Source: Elusimicrobia bacterium GWD2_63_28 (GTDB taxonomy: Bacteria > Elusimicrobiota > Elusimicrobia > Elusimicrobiales > UBA9959). From it: a stretch of 64,000 nt of DNA. A program made the position numbers and the translations under genes. The stretch lies in the NCBI GenBank assembly GCA_001799895.1, contig MGUI01000010.1, positions 1-64,000 of the forward strand, given 5' to 3'. The number at the start of each line of letters is the position of its first letter. Positions within the stretch are counted from its first letter, which is position 1. Shown here one piece after another: positions 45,201-57,200 of the stretch. The notes below the pieces were generated by a model. That model had not been told where the DNA came from. It worked only from the letters and a program-made list of their open reading frames with translations, and searched no databases.

Positions 45201-48200
45201 TCCCGAGATCTGGAACGTGGCGCTGGACTCCACCTCGGCAAGCGGCAGCTTCGTCTGGCGCTACGACTCCGCCGCCCTCGTTTGGCCCAACCGCGACGCC
45301 GGCCTGCGCGTGGACGTGAAGTCCGCCGACCGCGCCGGCAACTACTCGATCGTTTCCTCCACGTTCAGCTTCGACGACGTGAAGCCCGTCTCGCGCATGA
45401 CCTACCCGCCGTCGGACGGCGCGCTGTATTCCTCGATGACGGCCATAACCGGCACCTCCTACGACCTGACCTCGGCCATTAACGACGTGCAGATCCGCAT
45501 CTGGTACCTGTCGGGCAACAGCACCTACTACTGGAGCCCCGTCAGCCCGCACTGGTCCGCCTCCGATACGGGCTGGTGGTCCATGCCCGGCTCGCAGGGC
45601 TCCAAGGGCACGAACCCGTGGAACTACAACGACCCCGGCTTCGACTTCGCCGTCCCCGGCACCGACGACTTCGCCTGGCGCGAGGGCACGCATGACGGCG
45701 GCAACGGCAAGCTCTTCCATGTCGTCACGCGGGCCATAGACGCCACCACCAACCAGGAGACGGCGCTCAGCACCCGCACCTTCCAGTTCGACAACGAGCC
45801 GCCGCTGTCCGCCCCCTTGCAGCCCGGCATAGACACCGCCTATAACAGCCTGACGGTCATAGCCGGCACCTCGGCCGACGCGGTGACCACGGTGGCCTCC
45901 GCGCGCATCTCCGTCTACAGCGAGGAGGAGGCGGGGGGGCCGAAATATTACGGCGGCTCCCAGTTCGACAAGACCTCGGAATACTGGCTGCCGGCCACGC
46001 TTTACCCGTCCTCCTGGACCTACATCTTCGACCTGACGCCTTTCGCCACCGGCCAGCATTACGTGATCAGGTCCTCGGCCACGGATTCCATCGGCAACGT
46101 GCAGACCGTGCCCGGCAGGTCGCGCTTCCTGATAGAGGATACCCCGCCGGCCTCGGCCTTCGCCCAGCCCGCCAATACCATGGTTTACGACGACGCCATG
46201 GTGTTGAACGGCAATTCCTCGGATCCGGATTTCACTTCGGGCATAGAGGGCAAGGGCTCCGGCGTGGTGCCCTCCCTGCCCTGGCATAAAGGCAAAGTCG
46301 AGATACTCGTCTTCAGGGACGCCGCGCCCTTCCTGGGTTCCGGCGGGCCCATAACCGTAGGCAACTGGGACGACAGCGGCTATTTCTGGAACGGCTCCAC
46401 GTGGACGGCCTCCACCGGCAATAACCCGATCTGGGTGCAGGCCAATTTCCCGCAGTCCTCGCTCGGGAACTGGAACTACTCCGGGCTGGTTTGCGACGAC
46501 GTCAAGCGGCCCCTCCATACCTGCTGGGTACGCGGCGACTCTTACGTGACCTGGGTGCGCGTGACGGACAACGCCGGCAACCTGGAGACCAATGTGCAGG
46601 CGGGCCCCAAGTTCTACGTGGCCGCCTCCGCCGAGAGCTTCCTTATCACCCTGGCCGCGGACCCGGTCACGGCCGGCGCCGACGTGAACATGACCGTGGA
46701 GGCCAAGGACGGCGCTAACGGGACCGGCAGCACGGCCCGCGGCTACCGCGACACGGTGGACTTCGCCATAGACAGCGGCGCGGGCCCCGAGGGCATGGAT
46801 ACCGATAACGTCATGGACGACTACTACGGCCTGCCCAAGCAGTACACCTTCCTGCCCAGCGATTACGGCATCAAGACCTTCCAGGTCCGCCTGCGCAAGG
46901 CGGGCGTGCGCGCCCTGAACGTGGCGCAGTTCAATAAACCTACCCTCTACGGCACCCGCAATGTCACCGCCAACCCGACGGCGGCCAGCCGGGTGCAGGT
47001 GATAGCCGACTTCGACCCGGCCGGGCAGATGCCGGCCCCGGGCAGGACCGTGGCCGGCTCCGAGGGCGTTACCGGGACCCCGCGCGCCAAGCCGGCCGGC
47101 TCCAGCGTGCCGTTCCTGCTGCAGGTCACCGACATGTACTGGAACCTGGTCCTTTCCTCCGCGCCCACCGTCAGCGTCGCCGACACGGACGACAATAATA
47201 CGGCCGCTTCGCCCGACGCCGCCGTCACCTTTATCGGTTCCACCACAGTAAACCGCACGCTGGTGTCGGCCTCCGCCTCCGGCTGGTCCGTCTCCGCCAA
47301 CGGCAGCTACCAGTCCTGGCCCGTGCCGGTGTTCGCGCAGAACGCCAGCCGCCTGCTGGCGCTGTTCCCCGGAGAGAGCCGGGTGCAGGGCAAGTATGCC
47401 GTACAGCCTTACGGCAAGACCGGGACCCCGTCCGACCTGCTGGCCGGCACCACGTTCTCCGTGTCCGTCTACGGCGTGGACGCTTATTACAATACCGATC
47501 TGGCCGCCGGCACCACGGTCTTCGCCTATCTCCCTACCGACCTTTACGACGCCACGCCGTCCTCGCGGACGCTGACCGCCGGGGCCACTTCCTTCGTGTT
47601 CGCGCCAGTGACGGCGGGCACGCATACCGTAAGGGTGGAAACCCTGGCCGCGCCCGGGCTGACGGCTTATGAAGCGCCTAACCCCGCCAGGGCCTGGTGG
47701 AACAGGCCGGTCAAGCTGCACCTGGTGGCCCCCGGGCAGGCCCTGGAGCCCGGCCTGCCGCCGTATGACGCCAACCCCTCGCCCGGAGGCAAGACCGGCT
47801 CGCCCTCCGTCCTGACCGCCGGCGCCACGGCGCAACTGAACGTCTACCTGGTGGACCATTACTATAACGTCGTGCGCGGCACCACGCCGTTCATGCTGGA
47901 CAAGTCCTCCAACACGCCGCTGGTGCAACTGGACTTCCCCAACGACGCCAACATACAGCTGCGCGGCATGCACCCGGCGCCTTACCAGAAGAGCCTGATC
48001 GCGGGTACTACCAATTTCAGCGTGATCCCGGTCACGCGCAATGAGTCGCCGGGCCTGTCCATCCAGGTGTCGGATACCGGCCTGTCCCTCGGCACCAGGT
48101 ACAGCACCGACACCGTGAGCGGCATAGTGGTGGACCCCGCCCCGGCCCGCCACCTGCTGCTGCTGGTGCCCGACGAACAGGCGGCCGAGGGTTCCATAGC

Positions 48201-51200
48201 CTGGAAGACCGGGACCGCCGGCCCGCTGACGGCCGGCACGGAATACGCCATAACGGTGCGCTCGGTGGACGACTTCGGCAACCTCGTCAACGACGGCCGC
48301 AAGATCAAGCTCTATTCCAACGACATCTACTCGCCGCAGCTCGCCGAGCAGTCGCTCGCCAACGGCGTGGCGGTGCTGAACGGCTTCCTGCCGAGCGCGG
48401 CCACCGGCAACCTGGTGATAGACGCCGTGGACAGCGATAATGTAACCCCGAAGCTTTCCACCAGCACGGACTCCGGGATCACGGTGGTGCCCGGCGCCGC
48501 TTCGCGGCTCATAGTCCTGCTGCCCACGCAGACCCTGGTGCCCGGCAAAGTGGTCGCGCCCTACGGTGTGGAGGGCAGCATTTCCACGCAGACCGCCGGC
48601 GTCTACTTCACCCCGCGGGTCTACGCGGCCGATTCCCGCTACAACAGGGTGTCCGACGCGGCGCTGGACAAGACGATGCGCGTGACCACGAACGATACTT
48701 TCGCGCAGGACCTGGGCACTTTCAGCATGGTGGACGGCAGCGCCACCATCAGCAACATCTCGCTGCGCACGGCCGGGGCGCGTACCATCACCGTTAACGA
48801 CCAGGGCGCCGTTTCCACCCCGCTGGGCACTACCGTCAGCGGCGGGTTCCTGCTTGTGCCCAACACCCCGACCAAACTGCGCGCCCTGATCCCCGGCGAG
48901 ACCCGCGTGGCCGGTTCCACCGAAACCGGCCGTGCCGGCGCTCCTGTGACACAGGTGGCCGGCTCCAGCTTTACCGTCACCGTCGACATCGCCGACGCCT
49001 TCTGGAACCTCACGCCTGACGCCAGCCAGCAGGTGCGCCTGCTGACCGACGACCCGTCGGCCCTGGTGGTGCCCTCCTCGCAGGTGGTGGTGGGCTCCGC
49101 CACCTTTGTGGTCACCCCGATACGCGCCGGAGCTACCGTGCTGCGGATAGAGACCGTGCCGCCCGGCCTGCCCGGGGGCCCGACGCTGGCGCAGGATATC
49201 GCCACCACGGTCAGCGTTTCCCCCGGCGTGCCCAAGCGCCTGCTGCTGGTCATGCCGGGAGAGGAACCCAGCCAGGGCTCCTCCACCGGCAAGAGCGGCA
49301 ATCCCGAGGTGCAGACCGCCGGCACCTCCTTCTTCGTGCGCGCCGGCGTGGTGGACGACTATTTCAACCTTGTGCCGGGCAGGGCCGCCGACGTGCAGAT
49401 CACAGCTCCTACCGACGCTTACGCGCCCGCCGCGAGCCCGACCCCCGCGCCGGTAGACACGGACACCGGCCTCACCGACCTGATCTCGGTAACCATGCTG
49501 CGCGCGGCCACGCATTACCTGTCCGCCACGGATTACGGTTCCTCCGGCCTGGTCGACGACCCGAAATCCTCCACCTTCACGGTGCGCCCGAACGTGCCGG
49601 TGGGACTGCAGCTGCTGCTGCCCGGCCAGGAAGCCAGGCCGGGCTCGGGAGATTACCCGGCCGGCGGCAAGGCTTACACGGCTTCCACCCAGACGGCCGG
49701 CACCGAATTCACGGCGGTAGTGAACCTGGTGGACCGCTACATGAACGTGTACCGCGACATAGAGACGGGCCCGGCGGTCTACCTGAATACCTCGGACATC
49801 TACGACATGGACCCGGCCACGGCCACGCTGAGCTACGGCAGCATGCAGACGCCGCTGAACCTGGTGACCCGCTCCACGGCCGCCTTCGTCAAGGCTTTCC
49901 CCTCGCCCGGCGCCGAGAACCAGGTCTGCTCCGCCGGCGAATGCCGCAGCGACGACGCGGCGGCGAAGGCCTCCTTTAAGGTCTACACCTCCACGGCCGT
50001 CCGCCTGGAAGTGGTGCTGCCCGGCCAGACGCTGGTGGAGGGCAAGTGCGCCGTGAGCCCGCCCTGCAGGAGCGCCGCGCTGGACTGGCCCGGCCGCAGC
50101 GGCCAGCCCTCGCAGTACACCGTGGATACCGGCAATATGCAGGTGACCGTGTACCTGACGGACAAGTTCTTCAACAGGGCTTCGGAATTCACCGACGCCG
50201 CGCAGACCACCAACCCCGTGGCCGTAATGCCCGAGGTGCGCGTCACCCTGCCCTCCGATACCAAGGCGGCGGCCCCCGCGCCCCAGCCCCTCAGCAACGG
50301 CATCATGCTGTTCCAGATGCAGCCCCTGGTTTCCATCAGCAGCTACACGGTGCGGGCGGCCACCACGCCGGCTTCTCCGGCGGATTACGCCAGCGGCGTC
50401 TCCACGCTGACCGTCAACCCCGGCGCGGCGGCCAGCCTGGCCTACGCCGTGGTTTCCACCAACGTGGTGGCCGGCGTGCCTTTCTCGGCGCAGCTCTACG
50501 CCAGGGACGCCTACGGCAATACCGTTTCCACCGGCCCCAACGTTTACCTCGGCACCGTCAGGTTCAAGGTGAACGACCAGGTCAATTACGTGCAGGACCC
50601 GAGCCTGGCCGACACTACCACCGGTTATGTCCTCGCCGATTACGGCGTAAAGGACCTGCAGAACTGGTTCACGCTGAAAAAGGCCGGGCCCGATACCATA
50701 GGCGCCTATGACGACGCCAACAATTCCATCCGCGTGACCCCGGAACTGGCACTGAACGTGATGCCGGGCCCGCCTACGGTGTACCGCGTCACTCCCACCC
50801 AGGACCGGGAAGTGCCGGCCGGGTCGGTAGGCTCTCCGGGCGTCCAGGAACTCACCGGCCAGCTGACCGACGCCTATGACAACAACATCTCGTCGGCCGG
50901 GCAGCCCGCGTATATCTCCCTTCCCGAGGTTTACGGCTCTACCGGCACGCTGCGCTACAACAATACCGGGGCCTGGCTTGGCATGGGCGTTTCCACCCTG
51001 GTCTATACCGACAGCTACGGCATAGTCGGCTCCACCTACGCGGAGTCTCCCAGCACCAGGCTGGGCTACCAGGTCTCCAGCAAGTCCGGCGACTGGGCGC
51101 GCGTCTGGATAGGCACCGCCGCCGCGCCGGCGTCGGATTCCGAATCTTACAAAGGCTACAAGCTGGCCGCGCAGAACGTCAGCGGCCAGCTGACGACCAC

Positions 51201-54200
51201 CGGCGGCATCCCCTCCAAGCTGGTCTATATCTCCAGCCAGGCCGCGGCCCTGGCCGGCATCAACGAGATCCCGGGCACCGGCGCGGCCTTTACGGTAGAG
51301 CGCCGGGACGACTTCGACAACGTCACCAAGCAGGGCGAGAGCATCATCCGCCTCAACCTTCCCGCGTCGGAGATAGCCGTGCATACGGCGCTGGCCAGGG
51401 TCATGGGCACCTACGGCACGGTAGGCGACTACGGCTTCCGCAACATGGACGACAACCAGTTCATCAGCGCGGTGGCCATAGCGCCCAACAAGACCAGCGT
51501 CTCTTTCCGCTACAAGGACCGCACCTCCTCTTATTCGGGCGTTTCGCCCGCGGCCAATACCGCCGAGGACGGCAGGCCGGGCTACTGGTCGCTGACCGCC
51601 ATCCTGGGCTCGAACGGGTTCGTCCACCCGCTGCGCATGAACCCCGACCAGGTGGCCAAGGTGTCCTTCGGCAACGAAGCCAGGACCATGGTGGCCGGCC
51701 AGCTGCAGGACAAGTACGACGAGCTGCAGCTCTTCACGGTGGAACTGCGCGACAGGTTCAGCAACCCGTCCATCACCACGGCGGCGGTGCAGGTGATCCT
51801 GTCCACCCATACCCGCGCGACCTCGCTTATCAACGACTCGTTCTGCTTCTCCGCGTCCAGCATGGTCACCGGCGATTTCCCGCCGATCTTCTCGTCCACG
51901 GTCACGACGCTGGATATCCCGCTCGACGGGTACATGACCACGTTCTATTACCTCGACACCACGGCCTCCAGCGTGTACCCGTCCTCCATGACGCCGATCA
52001 GGCCCATCATACAGATCGCCGTGCCGCAGCGCGACAGCTGGTCGGCCTCCACGCAGTCCGTCACCATCCTGCCGGACCGGACCTTCCGCGTCAACGTCAG
52101 CTATAACGCCGGCCAGGTGCTGACGGCGGGCGTCACGTCCCAGATGTTCGCGGCCTCCATCGAGGACCACTACGGCAACCCGACGCCGGTGACCCCGGAC
52201 CAGGAGGACGTCCCCAGCACCGGCGTGGGCATCACCTTCAAGCTGGAATCCGACTCGTCCGGAGTCCTGGAGTTCGCCTCGCCCGACCCGTATAATTTCA
52301 CCGCCTCCACCGGCATAGCCCGGATGGACGTGGGCCAGGCCACCACCAGCTTCTACCTCATAGATACGCTGGTCTCGGCCACCACGCACCAGCTCACCGT
52401 GGACACCCTGGAATCCAAGGGCTGGCTGCCGGCCGTTTCCTCCTATACCGTCATCCCGGCCGCGCCGCACCACGTCGTCTTCTATACGGCGCCGCGGCGC
52501 CTGGTGGCCGGCACCACGACGCAGTACGCCGATCATACTATCGGCCTGACCACCACGGCGGTGGTCACGGTGGCGCTGAAGGACCGCTTCGAGAACAATA
52601 CCAGCACCAACACCTCCACCACGGTGCGCTTCTCGGCCGTCAGGAACACCACGTACGGCGGCTTCGATCCCTACGCCCCGGTGCTGTCCTCCAATCCGAG
52701 CTGGAAGCTGCTCAAGACCAACCCGCTGGACCTGGACATCCCGGCCGGCTACTCCTTCGCCAATATCTATGTCTGGGACACGATTGTGGGCTCCGCCTCG
52801 ATCTCGGCCAATTCCTATATCGCCGCGCACAACGTTACCCTGCCGCTGATCACCCAGGACGAGTTCATAACGCCCAGCACCGCGGCTTACTTCACGCTGC
52901 ACCACACCTACACGCTGGGCAGCCCGCTGCGCGTGCAGACGCCCGGCTACCTGTCCCTGAAGGCGCGCGACCAGTTCGGCAACATCGCTTCCGGCGACGC
53001 CCAGAACGGCAAGTACTACACCGGCAAGATCAAGATGGCCACCAACTCCAGGGGCTCGGCCGACCTGCGCGACTATATAGAGAACACCACCTTCTATACC
53101 TTCGTGCCCGAGGACAAGGGCGAGCGCACGCTGCTGGTCTACGACACGATGGTGGAGACGCTGAAGATCAACGTCACCGACTACAACCTCCCCGGGGTGC
53201 ACGGCTATACCGGCGACAGCGCCCGCGGCCTGCCGCAGGGCTCCAGCGGCGACGTGGTGCTGTCGGGCCTGGTCATAACCCCGCGCGACTTCTCGCCGGA
53301 AGACCCGCTGCCGGTCTCCAAGACCTCGATAGGCATAAACAAGTACGCCATCTACCAGGGCGACGGCGTGATCGCCGACATCCCCGCCCCCGTGCCGATG
53401 CTGCGCCTTACGATGCAGACCTCGCCCGCGGGCGCGCCGCCGGCCTACATGAGCTCCGTGCAGATCAAGAGCTCCGGCACGCTGTCCTATTCGGACATCA
53501 TAGAGATCGGCATGTACGCCGATAACCCGGTGGCCGGCCAGCTGGGTATGTTCGACGGCGAAGCCGTGCTGGGCGGATCCCCCGTGGACATCTACATGTC
53601 CAGCGGCACCTACGATTCCGAACTGCAGGGCTGGAAGTTCACAGACCTCAATACCAAGGTTTCCACCGCGGCCATCGTCTCCAACTCGCCGCGCAACTTC
53701 TTCTTCGCGGTGCGCATGTCCACGGTGGCCGTCACGCCGCGCAGTTTCGCGCTGGTGATGGACAACCCGTCCTACGTAGTGCTCAACTCCACCTTCGTGG
53801 GCGTGGCCTACAATAATTTCCCGATCCAGACCGCTACCTCCCCGGTGCGCAACCAGCCCGCCACCGTGCTGGTGAAGGGCACCGACATCGGCGCCTGGTG
53901 GCAGGCCGGCGTGAACGCCGCCAGGTATGATTACGTGGAGCAGGGCGTGGAGCGCGCCGGCTTCCTGGCCGTCCAGGCCTGGACGGATAATTTCGTCGGC
54001 ACGATCAAATCGTTCAGGATCCTCAAGACGGGCACGGGCTCCGGCCAGGACCTCAAGAGCGTCCGCCTGTTCCTCGACGACGGGGACGGCGAATTCGGGC
54101 AGGCCATCGATAAAGAGGTCACGGACCCCGGCAACCCGCCCACCTTCAACCCGGCGGACCCCGGCACCTTCGTGCTGCCGCTGTACAACCCCGGCGTGGA

Positions 54201-57200
54201 CGGGCAGGTGGGCATAAGCACCAAAACCTACTTCATAGTCTACGAGTTCAAGCCGGACGCCGTCCCCAACCTGACGCACGGCGCGCGCCTGGAGAACTCC
54301 GGCATCAGCCTGATCGACGGCGTGGTGGGCTCTTTCTCGCCCATCGTCTCTTCCACGGTGACGCTCTACGCCACCTCGGACATGGTCTACCTGAAGGACG
54401 TGAACAAGACCGCGCCCAACGACTTCAGCAAGCCTTCTTTCGTCACGCAGAACGACGTCAACAAGGCGGTGGCGCGCCTGACGCTGAAGATCGAGGACAC
54501 CATCGGGTCGGCGGTCTGGCGCGGCCTGAAACTGGACCGCTGGGTGACCGGCGCCGAGAACGGCGACACCCCGGCCTGGAACAAGGTCACCGACGTGAAG
54601 CGCATCAGCGTCTGGCAGGACTCCACCGGGGACGGCCTGCTGCAGACCACCACCACGGTGAAAGACACCGAGGTGGTGCTGATCGGCGTCCTGCCCAGGA
54701 CCTTCCCCTACGACTCGCTGCGGCTGCCGCTGAAGTCCACGGACACCGTCATCCGCGTCAACGATATACAGCGGTTCTTCTCTTCGGACAGCCCGTTCCC
54801 GATGGCCCCGGGCCGCCTGCTGATGAACGACGGCCAGAGCGACCCGGCCCTCAAGGAGGTCATCTACTACAGCACCGTCAACGTCATGGACAATACCTTC
54901 GGCGGGATCACCCGCGGGGGGGACAGCACGCCCGTAGCGGCCGAGTGGTCCAGCGGCACCATAATCTCCGGCCAGGCGGCCCTGCCGCTGATAGGCGAGG
55001 GCGGCAGCCTGGACGGTCAGGTGATCTTCAAGGACGAGAAGGATTACTTCATAACCTACGACATGGACCCGCTGGCCAGCGTGTCCGACTTCGCCTACAT
55101 CGGCATGGCCATCCGCAGCACCGATTACTTCTATATCGAGTCCCCGAAGTTCATGAGCGTCGCCAATATCGGCGTGGCGACCCCCGGCAAGACCCTGTCC
55201 CTGATCGGCAGCGTCAAGGAGTACGCCGACGCGGTCACCGTGAAGGCCACCGACACGCTGACGGGCCAGACGCTGACACAGAAGGACAAGAACCAGCCCA
55301 TACTCGAGTTCTCGATGCAGACGGACGTCGCCGACGCCAAGTGGCGCTGGCTGCTGGTCTACGCCACCGGCACCGTGATCAAGGAAGGCTCCGCCGTCCT
55401 CGACGTTTCTTCCGTCACCGTCTGGTACGACAAGGACAATAACGGATTCCTGGACAGCGCCAAGGACGAGAAGATAGGCTCCGGCGAATTCGCCAATACC
55501 ATTTACGGCCCGCTGGTGGCCAGGGTGAACCTGTTCAACGAGCAGCGCATAATCACTTCCGACGAGGCGCAGGCGCGCTACCTGTCGCGGCGCTTCTTCC
55601 TGGCCTACGATATCCGGGAGTCGGCCATGCCCAACGACGCGCTGGGCAACCCGCGCTATCTCGGCGCCTACCTGAAGCCGGAGTCTTTCCCGCAGAACAG
55701 CCCCTGGGCGGAAGACACCGGGAAGAACTCTATTTCCCTGCCCAACACCTTCTCGCAGGCTTCCTCCAACCTGATGTTCGTCTCGAAGGTCAGGGAGATC
55801 GTCTCCGCGCCCAGCGTGGTGACGGTTAACACCGAGCCGCTCTTCGCCTACGATAACGGCACTTCCACCACGTCCCCGCGGCTGACCGTCGCCGTGCCCG
55901 GGACCCAGGCCGGGCAGATGGACCCCGCCTGGCCGGTCACCAACACGGCCGGCATGCCCGCCAGCGGCTATGCTTCGGTGGATAACGAGATCATAGAGTA
56001 CACGGGCGTTACCCCGACCGCGCTGCTGCAGGTGATGAGGGGCGCTCTCAGCACGCCCGTCAGCGCGCATTCCTCCAACACCGTGGTGGGCGGCATGGTA
56101 CAGCAGGGCTGGTACAATTACCCCTACATGAAGATGACGCTGCAGACCGCGGGCTACGGCGTGCGCTGGCTCGGCATGAAGCTGACGCGCAGCCAGCCGG
56201 CCGGCCTCAGCGGCTACGATTCCGACGCCGCGGTGATCAAGGTCTGGAAGGATAACGGCAACGGCACGTTCGACCGCGACGCGGCCTCCGGGCTCAACAC
56301 CTCCGACGTGGTGATAGGCTACGGCCTCTACGGCGACGGCGGCGTGCTGGGCAAGACGACCATCTTCGTCAAGGACCCCGCCCTGAACAACCAGGACTAC
56401 GTCGTGGTCAGCGCCACGCCCACGGTGATCTTCGTCACGATGGACATTGACAAGGCGTCCAGGTTCTCGCACCTGCGGCTCACGCCGCAGAACGACGTGC
56501 TGGGCGCGGAAGTGCCGGCGGAAGCCAGCTTCCTCTTCGGGCCCGAGAACTCCGGCCACCAGGTGCAGTTCCTGAACGCCCCCGCCGGGCCGGTCACCGT
56601 GGTGATGCCCACCCCGAACAAGGTTACCGTGGAGCCGGAGGACATCTCGCCCGCCAGCGTTACGCAGAACGACAAGAACGTCGGCCTGCTGGCCCTTAAG
56701 ATGAAGGTGGACGAGACTTCGGCCGTGCTGCAGAAGATCCGGGTGGACCGCGGCGGCAACGTGAACGACTCCGACATAGACCTGATCAAGGTCTGGAAGG
56801 ATTCCAACGGCAACTGCCGCCTGGACGACAACGATACCGTCGCCAACGCCGCCGGCGTGTACCCGAACCTGCTGACCTACGGCAACGAGGCCTTCGCCGC
56901 CGGCACGGTGAACATAGCGCTCAAGACGCCGCTGGTCATCACCACCACGCCCGTCTGCGCCCTCATCAGCTACGACGTCTCGCAGTTCGCCCTGGTGGGG
57001 TCCAACGCGGGGCTGTCCATAAACTCTTCCGCCTACATGCTCATAGAGGTGCCCAACACCATCAGCACCAATTCCATGACCTCGCCTATAATTACCCGGC
57101 TGATGAATATCGAGGAGATCGCGTCCAACGTGGAGCTGGGCGCCAACGACGTGGCGGCCGACCTGCTGCAGTCCGGCGGCGTGGCCCAGGGCTGGATCAA

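Larger units (their letters stand above)
14430..46640 (+). repeat. Array of about 80 Trp-rich Ig-like modules inside the giant gene
   Basis: Modules of about 105-150 residues follow one pattern. A linker such as PTSTV..P leads into SGTAxD, a strand of the VxVxIxR type, YWxG..W in mid-module, a W-Y pair, then RAxDxAGN and a closing FxYD before the next Pro. The DxAGN ending is common in bacterial Ig-like adhesin domains. The central YWxG/WW motif is the array's hallmark. I parsed about 80 modules by eye, so the count may be off by a few. Module order is not random (see the higher-order repeats). Confidence 0.85.

Noticed and set aside
22000..46600. Possible assembly artefact from collapsed or expanded repeats
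   Set aside because: The modules are mostly well diverged, the frame is intact throughout, and only one pair is nearly identical. Exact copy number in that pair still deserves long-read confirmation.
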